Notes: generated from the sequence alone by a model not told the origin. A DNA stretch of 64,000 nucleotides from Ramlibacter tataouinensis (GCF_027941915.1 NZ_CP116009.1:2356001-2420000); one strand, 5' to 3'. Numbered from the stretch's first letter, positions 48,230 to 58,528 are shown. Translations and numbers: made by a program.

Positions 48230-49702
48230 ATGAATGCCCCCCTGCATCGTGAACTGCCCGCCGCCACGCTGGACGCCGCCCGGGTGCTGTCCCAGGCCAG
48301 CGAGCAATGGGACCGCGACATCGTCCGCCAGCTGACCGAGTACATCGCCATTCCGGCCAAGTCGCCCGGGTTCGATCCGGACTGGGAGCGCCATGGCCAC
48401 CTCGAGACGGTGCTGCGCAACGCCGCCGCCTGGGTCGAGGCGCAGAAGGTGCCCGGGCTGAAGCTGGAGATCGTGCGCCTGCCGGGCCGCACGCCGGTGC
48501 TGTTCTTCGAGATCGAGGCCACCCGCGCCGGCGGCGGCCAGACCGTGCTGATGTACGGCCACCTGGACAAGCAGCCCGAGTTCAACGGCTGGCGCGCCGA
48601 CCTCGGCCCGTGGACGCCCAAGTACGAGGACGGCAAGCTGTACGGCCGCGGCGGCGCCGACGACGGCTACGCGGCCTACGCCAGCATCGCGGCGGTGCAG
48701 GCGCTCAAGGCGCAGCAGGTGCCGCACCCGCGCATCGTCGGCCTGATCGAGACTTGCGAGGAATCCGGCTCCTACGACCTGCTGCCCTACGTGGATGCGC
48801 TGCGCCCGCGGCTGGGCGACGTCGGGCTGGTGATCTGCCTGGACTCGGGCGCCGGCAACTACGACCAGCTCTGGCTGACGACTTCGCTGCGCGGCATGGC
48901 CTCGGGCACGCTCAAGGTGCAGGTGCTGACCGAGGGCGTGCACTCGGGCGACGCGTCCGGGCTGGTGCCGTCGAGCTTCCGCATCCTGCGCCAGGTGCTC
49001 GACCGGCTGGAGGACAGCCAGTCCGGGCGCCTGCTGCCGGCCAGCTTCCACTGCGAAGTGCCGGCGCCGCGGCTGGAGCAGGCCCGCGCCACGGCGGCGA
49101 TCCTGGGCGACGAGGTGTACAAGCGATTTCCCTGGGCCCATGCCGACTGCGGCGGCGCCAGCCAGTCGGCGCTGCCCACCACCACCGACCCGGTGCAGGC
49201 CCTGCTCAACCGCACCTGGACGCCGACGTTGTCGGTGACCGGCGCCGAGGGCCTGCCGCCGCTGCAGGACGCCGGCAACGTGCTGCGGCCCTACACCGCC
49301 TTCAAGCTGTCGCTGCGGCTGCCGCCGCTGGTCGATGCCGCGGCGGCGGTGCAGGAGCTCAAGGCGCTGCTGGAGGACAACGCCCCCTACCGGGCGGTGG
49401 TCACGTTCGACGCCGGCAGCGCCGCCACCGGCTGGAATGCGCCGGACACCGCGCCCTGGTTCGCGCAGGCGCTGGACGCCGCCTCGCAGGCCCATTTCGG
49501 CGCGCCGTGCGGCTACATCGGCCAGGGCGGCACCATTCCACTGATGAGCATGCTCAGCCAGGGTTTCCCGACGGCGCAGATGATGGTCTGCGGCGTGCTC
49601 GGACCGCGCAGCAACGCCCACGGCCCCAACGAGTTCCTGCACGTGCCCTATGCCAAGCGGTTGACGGCGGCGGTGGCCGAGGTGATGGCCCGGATGCCAT
49701 GA
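48230..49702 (+). CDS. M20-family metallopeptidase (dipeptidase-like)
   Basis: Zinc-dependent exopeptidase/amidohydrolase, 490 residues. The catalytic domain shows VLMYGHLDKQPEFNGW (first metal His and Asp), KLYGRGGADDGYAAYASIAA (bridging Asp), GLIETCEESGSYDLLPYVD (catalytic Glu pair), VICLDSGAGNYDQLW and, near the C-terminus, NAHGPNEFLHVPYAKRL (last His). The dimerisation domain lies between about residues 230 and 370. It resembles carnosinase/DUG1-type peptidases in length. A 63-bp tandem repeat array directly follows its stop. Confidence 0.9.
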   Translation: MNAPLHRELPAATLDAARVLSQASEQWDRDIVRQLTEYIAIPAKSPGFDPDWERHGHLETVLRNAAAWVEAQKVPGLKLEIVRLPGRTPVLFFEIEATRAGGGQTVLMYGHLDKQPEFNGWRADLGPWTPKYEDGKLYGRGGADDGYAAYASIAAVQALKAQQVPHPRIVGLIETCEESGSYDLLPYVDALRPRLGDVGLVICLDSGAGNYDQLWLTTSLRGMASGTLKVQVLTEGVHSGDASGLVPSSFRILRQVLDRLEDSQSGRLLPASFHCEVPAPRLEQARATAAILGDEVYKRFPWAHADCGGASQSALPTTTDPVQALLNRTWTPTLSVTGAEGLPPLQDAGNVLRPYTAFKLSLRLPPLVDAAAAVQELKALLEDNAPYRAVVTFDAGSAATGWNAPDTAPWFAQALDAASQAHFGAPCGYIGQGGTIPLMSMLSQGFPTAQMMVCGVLGPRSNAHGPNEFLHVPYAKRLTAAVAEVMARMP

Positions 49703-49704
49703 GC

Positions 49705-49910
49705 GCCGCCCGGCCGCCCGAAGGCGCTCGCACCGCAGTGCGCAGCACGGAGGTGTTCCTGTGCCGCGCCGCCCGGCCGCCCGAAGGCGCTCGCACCGCA
49801 GTGCGCAGCACGGAGGTGTTCCTGCGTCGCGCCGCCCGGCCGCCCGAAGGCGCTCGCACCGCAGTGCGCAGCACGGAGGTGTTCCTGTGTCGCGCCGCCC
49901 GGCCGCTCAG
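49705..49910. repeat. Tandem array of a 63-bp unit, 3.3 copies
   Basis: Units start at 49705, 49768 and 49831, with a 17-bp partial copy at 49894. Each begins GCCGCCCGGCCGCCCGAAGG and contains CGCACCGCAGTGCG, a palindrome, then CACGGAGGTGTTCCTG. The copies differ at only a few positions near the unit ends. All six frames stay open through it because 63 is divisible by three and stop codons are absent, but no start site makes it a gene. The unit resembles dispersed intergenic elements of related genomes. Confidence 0.9.
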
Positions 49911-49960
49911 GGTCACTGCCGATGGCGGGCGGCACCCGGCCGAGCCATGATCGCGCCCCC

Positions 49961-50848
49961 ATGACGCCGGCCTCGTCCGCCACCCTGTCCACCTTCACCG
50001 CCAGCGACGGCGACAACCTCGCCCTGCACGACTGGCCGGTTCCCGAAGGCACGCCGCTGCGCGGCGTGGTCCTGCTGGTGCACGGGTTGGGCGAGCACGC
50101 CGGCCGCTACGAGGCGCTGGCGCAGCGCCTCAATGCCTGGGGCTTCGCGGTGCGCGGCTACGACCAGTATGGCCATGGCCAGTCCGGCGGCCCGCGCGGC
50201 GGCCTGCCGGGCGCGGGCCGGCTGGTGGACGACCTGGCCGAGATGGTGCACAGCGCCCGCACGCGCACCCCGGACGGGGTGCCGCTGATCCTGCTGGGTC
50301 ACAGCATGGGCGGGCTGGTCGGGGCGCTGTATGCGGCCGCCCACCCGGCCTCGATCGATGCCCTGGTGCTGTCCTCGCCGGCGTTGGGAACCCGCGTGTC
50401 GGGGCCGCAGAAGCTGCTGCTGCGCACCCTGCCGCGCCTGGCGCCCGACCTGCGGGTGGGCAACGGATTGCAGACCCGCTGGCTGTCGCACGATCCCGCC
50501 GTCGAGCGCGCCTACCTGGCCGACCCGCTGGTGCATGACCGCATTGCGGCGCGGCTGGCCGGCTTCATCACCGAGGGCGGCCCGCGGGTGCTGGCGCAGG
50601 CCGCGCAGTGGAAGGTGCCGACCCTGCTGCTGTACGCGGGCCAGGACCGGCTGGTCGATCCGGCCGGCAGCCGCGCCTTCGCCGCTGCGGCGCCGCAGCC
50701 GGTGGTCCGCAGCCACTGCTTCGCGGACCTCTACCACGAGATCTTCAACGAGCAGGATGCGCAGCCGGTGTTCGACTGCCTGCAGCGCTGGCTGGACGAG
50801 CGCGCGCCGGTCGCCGTGGCGGCGCTCAAGTTGCCGCAAGCCGCCTAA
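49961..50848 (+). CDS. Alpha/beta-hydrolase (monoacylglycerol-lipase-like)
   Basis: Serine hydrolase of 295 residues with the 'serine aminopeptidase S33'/monoglyceride-lipase profile. It has VVLLVHGLGEHAGRYEALAQ (oxyanion hole HG), RGYDQYGHGQSGGPRGG, the nucleophile elbow LLGHSMGGLVGALYA (Ser about residue 114), VPTLLLYAGQDRLVDP (Asp) and DLYHEIFNE (His). This is the classic lysophospholipase/monoacylglycerol-lipase order. The ATG at 49961 is preferred over 49922 because the latter lies at the repeat-array edge. It converges with an MFS gene (4-bp overlap). Confidence 0.87.
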   Translation: MTPASSATLSTFTASDGDNLALHDWPVPEGTPLRGVVLLVHGLGEHAGRYEALAQRLNAWGFAVRGYDQYGHGQSGGPRGGLPGAGRLVDDLAEMVHSARTRTPDGVPLILLGHSMGGLVGALYAAAHPASIDALVLSSPALGTRVSGPQKLLLRTLPRLAPDLRVGNGLQTRWLSHDPAVERAYLADPLVHDRIAARLAGFITEGGPRVLAQAAQWKVPTLLLYAGQDRLVDPAGSRAFAAAAPQPVVRSHCFADLYHEIFNEQDAQPVFDCLQRWLDERAPVAVAALKLPQAA

Positions 50849-52023
50849 GCGGCGCCGCCCGCCGGCGCGCGCCGTTCGCGCAGTGCCAGCCACGCCAGCG
50901 CGGCGGCGGTCAGCGCCAGCGGCAGCAGCGAACCCCAGTTCAGCAGCGCCCAGCCCGAGGTGGTGACCAGCACGCCGGAGGCCAGCGAACTCAATGCCAG
51001 CGTCGCCATCACGAAGAAGTTGAGCGCACCCTGCGCCTTGTCGCGCTCCTCGGGGCGGTAGGTCGACAGCGACAGCGTGGTACTGCCGGTGAACAGGAAA
51101 TTCCAGCCCACGCCCAGCAGGAACAGCGCCACCAGGAACTGGTGCAGGTCGACCCCGGACAGGGCCACGGCGATGCAGGCCAGGTTCAGCAGCACCCCGG
51201 CGCCCATCACCGGCAGCGCGCCGAAATGCTTGATCAGGCTGCCGGTGAAGAAGCCCGGCGCGAACATGCCGATCACGTGCCACTGCAGCACCAGCGCGGC
51301 GTCGCCGAACGGCAGCCCGCACTGCTGCATGGCGATCGGGGTGGCGGCCATCAGCAGGTTCATCACGCCATAGCTCAGCGCGCCGGCGGCGGCCGCGACG
51401 ATGAAGGCCGGCTGGCGCATCAGCTCGGAGAGCGGGCGGCCGGCTGCGACGCTGGCGCGGGCCGGCGCGGGCGGAAAGCGCAGCCGGGCCATCAGCGCCA
51501 TCGACAGCAGCGCCACCCCCGCCAGCGCCAGGTAGGCGCCGGCGAACGGCACCGGCAGCAGGTCGCGCGTGCGCGCCGCCAGGTTGGGGCCGACCACCGC
51601 GCCCAGCAGGCCGCCGGCCATCACCAGCGACACCGCCTTCTCGCGCGCCGGCGCGTCCACCAGTTCGGCCGCGGCGAAGCGGTAGAGGCCGGCGTTGGCG
51701 TTGTAGTAGCCGGCCACCACGGTGGCGGCGCACAGCAGCCAGAAATCGCGGCTGAAGGCGGCCCAGGCGCACAGCAAGGCCGCCAGCAGCGCCACCAGCA
51801 GGCCGGCCTGGAACGAGGCCTGCCGGCCCCAGTGTTGCTGGGTGCGCGCGACCAGCCCGGTGGACAGCGCGCCGCCGACCACGTAGCCCATCACCGGCAG
51901 CGTCGCGAGCCAGCCGACCGGCGCCAGCGCCAGCCCGACCAGGCCGTTGATGGCGATGAAGGTGACGTTGTTGGTCAGGTACAGGCCCTGGCAGGCGGCC
52001 AGCAGCCACAGCGAACGGTTCAT
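50845..52023 (-). CDS. MFS transporter
   Basis: Major facilitator of 392 residues with 12 predicted helices and unknown substrate. It contains LLAACQGLYLTNNVTFIAIN, PVMGYVVGGALSTGLVAR, AATVVAGYYNANAGLYRFAA and GVGWNFLFTGSTTLSLSTYR then PEERDKAQGALNFFVM. The pattern suits the multidrug/unknown 'MFS_1' group. Its start overlaps the rsmE stop (ATGA), so it is co-translated with that rRNA methyltransferase gene. Confidence 0.83.
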   Translation of the reverse strand: MNRSLWLLAACQGLYLTNNVTFIAINGLVGLALAPVGWLATLPVMGYVVGGALSTGLVARTQQHWGRQASFQAGLLVALLAALLCAWAAFSRDFWLLCAATVVAGYYNANAGLYRFAAAELVDAPAREKAVSLVMAGGLLGAVVGPNLAARTRDLLPVPFAGAYLALAGVALLSMALMARLRFPPAPARASVAAGRPLSELMRQPAFIVAAAAGALSYGVMNLLMAATPIAMQQCGLPFGDAALVLQWHVIGMFAPGFFTGSLIKHFGALPVMGAGVLLNLACIAVALSGVDLHQFLVALFLLGVGWNFLFTGSTTLSLSTYRPEERDKAQGALNFFVMATLALSSLASGVLVTTSGWALLNWGSLLPLALTAAALAWLALRERRAPAGGAA

Positions 52024-52751
52024 CGGGGGTCTCGCGGGGCCGGCCCGGCGTGCACGGCGAGGTAGGCGAGCGCAGCCAGCGGCGCCGTCTCGGCCCGCAG
52101 CACGCGCGGCCCGAGGGTGACCGGCTCGAAGCCGGCGGCGACGGCGGCGGCTTCCTCGCGCGGCGTAAGGCCGCCCTCGGGCCCGGACAGCAGCAGCAGC
52201 GGCATGCCGGCCGGCGGCGGCGCCAGCGGCGATGCCTGCGGCGACAGCGACAGCACGCGCAGCGCCATGCCGGCCGGCGGCTGCCAGCGCGCCAGTTCCG
52301 CCAGCGGGTGGATCGCCGGCGGCCGATTGCCGCCGCACTGCTCGCAGGCGGCCGCCGCGATCGCCTGCCAGTGCGCCTGCTTGCGGCCGGCGCGCTCGCC
52401 CGACAGCCGCAGCACGCTGCGCTCGGTCAACAGCGGCTGCAGGCTGGCCGCGCCCAGTTCGGCGGCCTTTTCCACCAGCCAGTCCATGCGCTCGTTGGCC
52501 GGCACGCCGGCGGCCAGGTGGACGCGGACGGCGGGCTCGCGCTCGATCGGGTGGTGCGAGCCCACCGCTACCTGCACATCGCTGCGCCCCATGCGCTCGA
52601 TGCGCGCGTCCCACTCGCCGCCGGCGCCGTCGAACAGCGTGAGCGGGTCGCCCGGCTGCAGCCGCAGCACCTGCACGTGGCGGGCGGCGGCCGGCGGCAG
52701 CGCGAGCGAAGCGCCCTCGTGCAGGGGCCCGGGGCAATGCAGGCGCGGCAT
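52020..52751 (-). CDS. rsmE: 16S rRNA (uracil(1498)-N(3))-methyltransferase
   Basis: SPOUT-family methyltransferase of 243 residues acting on U1498 of 16S rRNA. It shows MPRLHCPGPLHEGASLALPP, HVQVLRLQPGDPLTLFDG, NERMDWLVEKAAELGAASLQ and LLTERSV, AAAACEQCGGNRPP, and the knot-forming LLLSGPEGGLTPREEA with LGPRVLRAETAPLAALAYL. All are diagnostic of RsmE. The ATG at 52751 is used. It overlaps the MFS gene at its 3' end. Confidence 0.94.
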   Translation of the reverse strand: MPRLHCPGPLHEGASLALPPAAARHVQVLRLQPGDPLTLFDGAGGEWDARIERMGRSDVQVAVGSHHPIEREPAVRVHLAAGVPANERMDWLVEKAAELGAASLQPLLTERSVLRLSGERAGRKQAHWQAIAAAACEQCGGNRPPAIHPLAELARWQPPAGMALRVLSLSPQASPLAPPPAGMPLLLLSGPEGGLTPREEAAAVAAGFEPVTLGPRVLRAETAPLAALAYLAVHAGPAPRDPR

Positions 52752-52764
52752 CAACGGGCGCCGG

Positions 52765-53862
52765 TCAGACCCGGCCGAAGGCGTAGCCGCTGGCGGCCTC
52801 GGTGCCCTCGACCTCGTCCACCAGCCGCAGCAGCGGCGCCAGCTCGCGGTAGCGGGCGGCGGTGGCGCGGATGTAGCCGATGAAGCGCGGCGTGTCGGCC
52901 AGGTACCGGGGCTTGCCGTCGCGCAGCGTCAGGCGGGCGAAGATGCCGGCCACCTTCAGGTGCCGCTGCAGGCCCATCCATTCCACCGCGCGGTAGAACT
53001 CGCCGAAGTCGCCGCCCACCGGCAGGCCGGCCTTGAGCGCCTTCTCCCAGTAGCGCACGGTGATGTCCAGCACGAATTCCTCGTCCCAGCTGAGGAAGGC
53101 GTCGCGCATCAGGCTGGCGATGTCGTAAGTGACCGGTCCGTGCACCGCATCCTGGAAATCCAGCACCCCCAGCCGCGCCTCGCCTTCGCCGGCGGGCAGC
53201 ATCAGGTTGCGCGGCATGAAGTCGCGGTGCACATAGACCGCCGGCGCGGCCAGGTTCTGGCGGACGATCAGCGCGAACGTGGCGTCCAGCGTCTCGCGCA
53301 GCTTGCCTTCGACCGCAACGGCGCGGTGGCGCGCCAGGTACCAGTCCGGGAACAGCGCCAGCTCACGCGCCAGCAGCGCCTCGTCGTACGGCGGCAGCAC
53401 GCCCGGGCGCGAGGCCAGCTGCCAGTCGATCAGGGCATCGATCGCCTGCAGGAACCAGGGCCGCGCGGCGTCGGGTTGTGCGGGATCGAGCACCTCGATC
53501 AGGGTGCGCCGGCCCAGGTCGTCCAGCAGCATGAAGCCATGCGGCTCGTCCCAGGCCAGCACGCGCGGCACGTGCAGGCCGGCATCGGCCATCAGCCGCG
53601 CCACGTGCACGAAGGCGCGGCAGTCCTCCTTGGCCGGCGGCGCGTCCATCACGATGCGGCTGCCGGCGGCGCCGTCCAGGCGCAGGTAGCGGCGGAAGCT
53701 GGCGTCGGCCGAGGCCGGCCGCAGGGTCGCGGGGTCCAGGCCGTGGGCCGGTGCGATCGACCCGAGCCATGCGTGGAAAGCCTGTTCGCGATGGGGATCG
53801 TCCCAGTGCACGGCAGCGGCCGCGCCGGCGCCCGGCGCCGGGGTGGAGTAAGGGTCGCTCAT
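52765..53862 (-). CDS. amgK: N-acetylmuramate/N-acetylglucosamine kinase AmgK
   Basis: Aminoglycoside-phosphotransferase-fold sugar kinase that phosphorylates MurNAc at C1 for cell-wall recycling. The 365-residue protein has the N-terminal FHAWLGSIAPAHGLDPATLR, SFRRYLRLDG, HGFMLLDDLGRRTLIEVL, the catalytic loop VYVHRDFMPRNLMLP and the metal Asp in LGVLDFQDAVHGPVTYDIAS. Its pathway partner murU lies at the right end of the window, about 10 kb away, on the same strand. It diverges from lptD, an arrangement also seen in other proteobacteria. Confidence 0.88.
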   Translation of the reverse strand: MSDPYSTPAPGAGAAAAVHWDDPHREQAFHAWLGSIAPAHGLDPATLRPASADASFRRYLRLDGAAGSRIVMDAPPAKEDCRAFVHVARLMADAGLHVPRVLAWDEPHGFMLLDDLGRRTLIEVLDPAQPDAARPWFLQAIDALIDWQLASRPGVLPPYDEALLARELALFPDWYLARHRAVAVEGKLRETLDATFALIVRQNLAAPAVYVHRDFMPRNLMLPAGEGEARLGVLDFQDAVHGPVTYDIASLMRDAFLSWDEEFVLDITVRYWEKALKAGLPVGGDFGEFYRAVEWMGLQRHLKVAGIFARLTLRDGKPRYLADTPRFIGYIRATAARYRELAPLLRLVDEVEGTEAASGYAFGRV

Positions 53863-53961
53863 GGATAATCCATTCTACAAACGCCCCTGCGCCCGGCCCC
53901 GAGCTTGCTGCGCGGTTCCCGCCCGATCGCCGACACGCCTTTGAACCACCGGACCCCGCGC

Positions 53962-56331
53962 ATGAACTTCAGGCTAGCGCCGCTTGCGCTGGCGGCGTTC
54001 GGGTTCCTGCATGGCGCGGCGTCCTGGGCCCAGGTTGCCGAAGCGCCCGCCGGCCCGGCCGCCCCGATGGACCTGAAGGCCTCGCCCATGCTGCGCGAGG
54101 CGATGCCCGACGCGGTGCGGCGCCAGTTGCCGACCTTCGTGTTCGGCGACCACATCAACGGCCGCCCCGACCTCGACACCACGGTCGAAGGCCACGCCGA
54201 GCTGCGCCGCGGCGACACCGTGATCAGGGCCGACCGGATGGAGTACTGGCAGCCGGACGACCTGGCCAAGGCGCGCGGCAACGTGCGCATCAACCGGGCC
54301 GGCAACGTGTTCGAGGGCCCCTACCTCGAGCTGAAGGTGGATGCCTTCGAAGGCTTCTTCACCCAGCCCGACTACCGGCTGCTGCGCAACGATGCCTACG
54401 GCCAGGCGTCGCGGGTGGATTTCCTGGACGAGCATCGTTCGGTCATCCGCGACGCCACCTACACCACCTGCCAGCGCGAGGACTATCCCGGCTGGATGCC
54501 GGCCTGGCTGCTGCGGGCCGGCAACATCCGCCTCGACCAGGAAGAGGAGGTCGGCTACGCCACCGACGCCCTGCTGACCTTCAAGCAGGTGCCGATCCTG
54601 CCGATCCCGCAACTGAGCTTTCCGCTGTCGGACAAGCGCAAGTCGGGCTTCCTGCCGCCGCTGATCGGCGTGGACAGCATCAATGGCCTGGAGTACCGGC
54701 AGCCGTACTACTGGAACATCGCGCCCAACCGCGACGCCACGTTCTACCCGACGCTCATGAGCAAGCGCGGCATCGACCTGGGCGCCGAGTTCCGCTACCT
54801 CGAGCCGCTGTACAGCGGCGAGCTGCAGGCCAACCTGATGCCCGGCGACCGGCTGCGCGACCGCACGCGCTGGGGCTACAAGCTGCGCCACGACAGCACG
54901 GTGCCGATCGGGCTGGGCCTGCGCGGCAGCAGCTACCTGTACATGAACCTCAACCGCGTCAGCGACGACGACTACTGGCGCGACTTCTCGCGCGCCACCG
55001 GTTCGCTGACGCAGCGCCTGCTGGCCAACGACGCGCTGCTGCAGTGGACCAGCGACAGCGGGCGCTGGCTGCTGTCCGCGCGCGCCCTGAAGTGGCAGAC
55101 GCTGCAGGACGTCACGGCACCGATCACGCCGCCCTACGACCAGCTGCCGCAGCTGCTGGCGCGCTACACGCGGCAGGACCTGCCGCTCGGCCTGGAAGGC
55201 TGGGTCGAGGCCAACACCACCCGCTTCCAGTCGGTGTCGCGCCTGACCGGCCAGCCCAACGCGCAGCGCAGCTTCCTGCTCGGGCTGATCGAGCGGCCCT
55301 GGCAGGCGCCGGGCTGGTTCGTGGTCCCGCGCATGCAGTTGCACAGCACCCAGTACAACTTCGATGCGCCGCTGCGCGACGGCAGCCGCACGGCGGCCCG
55401 CACGCTGCCGATGTTCAGCCTGGACAGCGGGCTGGTGTTCGAGCGCCCGGCCAGCTACCTCGGCCGCCGTTTCCTGCAGACGCTGGAGCCGCGCGCCTTC
55501 TACGTCTACACGCCGTTTCGCGACCAGTCGCGCCTGCCCAACTACGACTCGGGCTTCAACGACTTCAACTTCGCGACCATCTACACCGAGAACTCGTTCG
55601 GCGGCAATGACCGCATCGCCGACAACAACCTGCTGACGGTGGGCGCGACCACCCGCCTGATCGACCCGGACACGGGCGCGGAGGCGGCCAAGTTCAGCGT
55701 CGCCCAGCGGCTGCGGTTCAAGGACCAGCGCGTCACCCTGCCGGGCGGCACGCCGGTGAGCGAGCGGCTGTCGGACATCCTGTTCGGCGCCACCCTGAAC
55801 TGGGACCCGAAGTGGATGCTGGACACCACGGTCCAGTACAACCCCAAGACCCGCCAGTCGGAGCGCGTGACACTGGGCGGGCGCTACAACCCGGGCAACT
55901 ACCGCATCGTCAGCGCGGCCTACCGGCTGCAGCGTGGGCAGTCCGAGCAGATCGACATCGGCTGGCAATGGCCGCTGAACGACCTGTGGGGCGATCGCGG
56001 CCAGGACCTGGGGCCGGGCCGCGGCCAGGGCGGCGGGCGCTGGTACTCGGTCGGCCGGCTGAACTTCAGCCTGAAGGACGGCCGCGTCGTCGATACCGTG
56101 CTCGGGCTGGAGTACGACGCCTGCTGCTGGATCGGCCGGGTCGTGCTGGAGCGGCTGCAAAGCAGCACCAACAGCGCCAGCAAGCGCATCATGTTCCAGC
56201 TCGAATTCGTCGGCTTCAGCCGGCTCGGATCGAACGCCCTGGGCACGCTGCGCCAGAATATCCCGCGCTACCAGCTGCTGCGCGACCGCGACGTCGCGGT
56301 GCCGCCCAGCCGCTTCACCAATTACGAGTGA
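53962..56331 (+). CDS. lptD: LPS-assembly outer-membrane protein LptD
   Basis: Large barrel that, with LptE, inserts LPS into the outer leaflet. The 789-residue precursor has signal peptide [20 protein letters not shown] cleaved near SWAQ. An N-terminal OstA/jellyroll domain ([40 protein letters not shown]) is followed by a C-terminal barrel ending [18 protein letters not shown]. The disulfide Cys are represented by TYTTCQRED and the adjacent pair YDACCWIGR, the conserved CC motif. It is followed by surA 14 bp after the stop, the classic lptD-surA order. Confidence 0.95.
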   Translation: MNFRLAPLALAAFGFLHGAASWAQVAEAPAGPAAPMDLKASPMLREAMPDAVRRQLPTFVFGDHINGRPDLDTTVEGHAELRRGDTVIRADRMEYWQPDDLAKARGNVRINRAGNVFEGPYLELKVDAFEGFFTQPDYRLLRNDAYGQASRVDFLDEHRSVIRDATYTTCQREDYPGWMPAWLLRAGNIRLDQEEEVGYATDALLTFKQVPILPIPQLSFPLSDKRKSGFLPPLIGVDSINGLEYRQPYYWNIAPNRDATFYPTLMSKRGIDLGAEFRYLEPLYSGELQANLMPGDRLRDRTRWGYKLRHDSTVPIGLGLRGSSYLYMNLNRVSDDDYWRDFSRATGSLTQRLLANDALLQWTSDSGRWLLSARALKWQTLQDVTAPITPPYDQLPQLLARYTRQDLPLGLEGWVEANTTRFQSVSRLTGQPNAQRSFLLGLIERPWQAPGWFVVPRMQLHSTQYNFDAPLRDGSRTAARTLPMFSLDSGLVFERPASYLGRRFLQTLEPRAFYVYTPFRDQSRLPNYDSGFNDFNFATIYTENSFGGNDRIADNNLLTVGATTRLIDPDTGAEAAKFSVAQRLRFKDQRVTLPGGTPVSERLSDILFGATLNWDPKWMLDTTVQYNPKTRQSERVTLGGRYNPGNYRIVSAAYRLQRGQSEQIDIGWQWPLNDLWGDRGQDLGPGRGQGGGRWYSVGRLNFSLKDGRVVDTVLGLEYDACCWIGRVVLERLQSSTNSASKRIMFQLEFVGFSRLGSNALGTLRQNIPRYQLLRDRDVAVPPSRFTNYE

Positions 56332-56345
56332 GACCCATCGCCGCC

Positions 56346-57692
56346 ATGACCTCCCGCGCCCTTGTCCTCGTGCTGGTCAGCGCCGTCGCGCTGTCTTTGC
56401 CCGCCGCCGCGCAATTGCGTGTGTCGCCCCAGATCGGCAGCGGCACCCCCCGGGCGCCGGCCGGCCCGCGTCCGGCCGACCACATCGTCGCGGTGGTCAA
56501 CTCCGAGCCGATCACCAACAACGAAGTGCGCACGCGGCTGCTGCGCTTCGAGCAGCAGCTCGCCCAGCAGGGCGCCGCCATGCCGCCGCGCAACGAGCTG
56601 GCCAAGCTGGTGCTGGAGCGCCTGATCAGCGAGAAGGCGCAACTGCAGTTCGCGCGCGAGTCCGGGCTGCGCATCAGCGACGCGATGGTGGACCAGGCCG
56701 AGCAGAACTTCGCCCGCCAGAACGGGATGGACGTCGCCCAGCTGCACCGGCGACTGGCCGCCGAGGGGCTGGATCCCGCCGCCTTCCGCGAGGACTTGCG
56801 CAACCAGCTGCTGCTGACGCGACTGCGCGAGCGCGAGGTCGACCAGCGCGTCAAGGTCAGCGAGCAGGACATCGACCAGTTCCTGCGCGAGCAGGCCGGC
56901 GGCGCCGGTCCGGTCGAGCTGAACCTGGGCCACATCCTGGTGGCGCTGCCGGAGAACGCCGGCGAGCCGCAGGTCCGCGAGGCCCAGGCCAAGGCCCAGC
57001 GGGCGCACGAGCGGGCGCGCAGCGGCGAAGACTTCGGCAAGCTGGCACGGGAACTCTCGGACGCGCCCGACGCGGCGGCCGGTGGCCAGATGGGGCTGCG
57101 CAGCGCCGAGCGCTACCCGACGCTGTTCGTCGAGGCCGTGCAGTCGCTGCCGCAGGGCGGCGTCAGCGCGGTGCTGCGCTCGGGCGCCGGGTTCCACGTG
57201 CTCAAGGTGCTGGAGCGGCGCAAGGGCGGCCTGCCGGGCGCCGCCGTGACCCAGAACCACGCCCGCCACATCCTGCTGCGGCCCGGATCGCAGCTGAGCG
57301 AAGCACAGGCGCGCGACAAGCTGGCCGACTTCAAGCGGCGCATCCAGTCCGGGCAGGCCGACTTCGCCCAGCTGGCGCGCGAGCACTCGCAGGATGCCAG
57401 TGCCCAGCGGGGCGGCGACCTCGGCTGGTCAAGCCCCGGCATGTTCGTGCCCGAGTTCGAGGAAACGATCGACGGCCTCGCGCCGGGGCAGATCGCCGAG
57501 CCGCTGGTGTCGCGCTTCGGCGTGCACCTGGTGCAGTTGCTGGAACGCCGGGAGGCCAGGCTGACCGAGCGCGAGCAGCGCGAGATGGTGCGCAACGTGG
57601 TGCGCGAGAAGAAGCTCGACGAGGCCTACGAGCAATGGGCGCAGGAAGTGCGCGGCCGCGCCTGGGTGGACCTGCGCGAACCGCCGACCTGA
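56346..57692 (+). CDS. surA: Periplasmic chaperone/peptidyl-prolyl isomerase SurA
   Basis: Outer-membrane protein chaperone of 448 residues. It has a signal peptide ([18 protein letters not shown]) and the SurA N domain with [20 protein letters not shown]. Two parvulin domains follow. The first runs from about residue 195 ([47 protein letters not shown]). The second runs from about 300 ([54 protein letters not shown]). It is downstream of lptD and upstream of rsmA, which is the conserved cluster. Confidence 0.96.
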   Translation: MTSRALVLVLVSAVALSLPAAAQLRVSPQIGSGTPRAPAGPRPADHIVAVVNSEPITNNEVRTRLLRFEQQLAQQGAAMPPRNELAKLVLERLISEKAQLQFARESGLRISDAMVDQAEQNFARQNGMDVAQLHRRLAAEGLDPAAFREDLRNQLLLTRLREREVDQRVKVSEQDIDQFLREQAGGAGPVELNLGHILVALPENAGEPQVREAQAKAQRAHERARSGEDFGKLARELSDAPDAAAGGQMGLRSAERYPTLFVEAVQSLPQGGVSAVLRSGAGFHVLKVLERRKGGLPGAAVTQNHARHILLRPGSQLSEAQARDKLADFKRRIQSGQADFAQLAREHSQDASAQRGGDLGWSSPGMFVPEFEETIDGLAPGQIAEPLVSRFGVHLVQLLERREARLTEREQREMVRNVVREKKLDEAYEQWAQEVRGRAWVDLREPPT

Positions 57693-57715
57693 CGGCGCCT
57701 TTTCGGTTCCCGATC

Positions 57716-58486
57716 TTGGATCGCGCACACCACCGGCCCCGCAAGCGGTTCGGGCAGCACTTCCTGGCCGACCTGTCGGTCATCGATGCCATCGTGCGGG
57801 CGATCGCGCCGCGGCCCGGACAGGCGCTGGTGGAGATCGGCCCCGGGCTGGCGGCGCTGACGCAGCCGCTGGTCGAGCGGGCCGGCCGGCTGGCGGTGAT
57901 CGAACTCGATCGCGACCTGGCAGCCCGGCTGCGCGCGCACCCGCAACTGGACGTGGTGGAAAGCGACGTGCTGCGGGTGGACTTCACGGCGCTGGCGGCC
58001 CGGCTCGGCGCGCCCCGGCTGCGGGTGGTCGGCAACCTGCCCTACAACATCTCCACCCCGATCCTGTTCCACCTGCTGGACCATGTGGCGGTGGTGCAGG
58101 ACCAGCACTTCATGCTGCAAAAGGAGGTGGTGGACCGCATGGTGGCCGCACCGGCAACCGCCGATTACGGCCGCCTGTCGGTGATGCTGCAGTGGCGCTA
58201 CGAGATGGAAGAGGTGCTGTTCGTGCCGCCGTCGGCGTTCGAGCCGCCGCCGCGGGTCGACAGCGCGGTGGTCCGCATGGTCCCCCGCCCTTCACCGGCG
58301 CCGGTCGATTCCGCCTTGCTGTCCGAACTGGTGCAGGTGGCCTTCAGCCAGCGCCGCAAGCTGCTGCGGCATACCCTGGGCAAGTGGCTGGAGCAGAGGC
58401 AGTTCGCGGGGAGCTTCGACCTTCAGCGTCGCGCCGAGGAAGTCCCGGTGCCCGAATTCATCGCGCTCGTCCAGGCCGTTGCGTAA
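57716..58486 (+). CDS. rsmA: 16S rRNA (adenine(1518)/(1519)-N(6))-dimethyltransferase (KsgA)
   Basis: Dimethylates the two adjacent adenines near the 3' end of 16S rRNA. The protein has [23 protein letters not shown] motif I in [26 protein letters not shown], the catalytic NLPYNIS motif and [19 protein letters not shown]. The only plausible initiation codon in the gap after surA is TTG at 57716 ([12 protein letters not shown]), giving 256 residues. No good Shine-Dalgarno is seen, so initiation may be weak or coupled. A terminator follows. Confidence 0.93.
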   Translation: MDRAHHRPRKRFGQHFLADLSVIDAIVRAIAPRPGQALVEIGPGLAALTQPLVERAGRLAVIELDRDLAARLRAHPQLDVVESDVLRVDFTALAARLGAPRLRVVGNLPYNISTPILFHLLDHVAVVQDQHFMLQKEVVDRMVAAPATADYGRLSVMLQWRYEMEEVLFVPPSAFEPPPRVDSAVVRMVPRPSPAPVDSALLSELVQVAFSQRRKLLRHTLGKWLEQRQFAGSFDLQRRAEEVPVPEFIALVQAVA

Positions 58487-58498
58487 GGGGCGCCGATG

Positions 58499-58528
58499 AA
58501 GAAAGGCCGGATCCACTCCGGCCTTCTT
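58499..58528 (+). terminator. Intrinsic terminator after rsmA
   Basis: AAGAAAGGCCGG (58499-58510) and CCGGCCTTCTT (58518-58528) form a GC-rich stem with a 7-base loop and T-rich end, 13 bp after the rsmA stop. It ends the lptD-surA-rsmA unit. Confidence 0.85.

Noticed and set aside
49705..49910. CRISPR array
   Set aside because: The units are directly contiguous with no unique spacers and no cas genes are nearby; it is a plain tandem repeat.
50608..52065. 485-codon plus-strand frame antisense to the MFS gene
   Set aside because: Gln/Arg/His-rich shadow of the MFS coding region; no ribosome binding site or domain.
53861..53873. Palindrome ATGGATAATCCAT as an operator of amgK/lptD
   Set aside because: It includes the amgK start codon and is short. 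A regulatory role is possible, but nothing else supports it.
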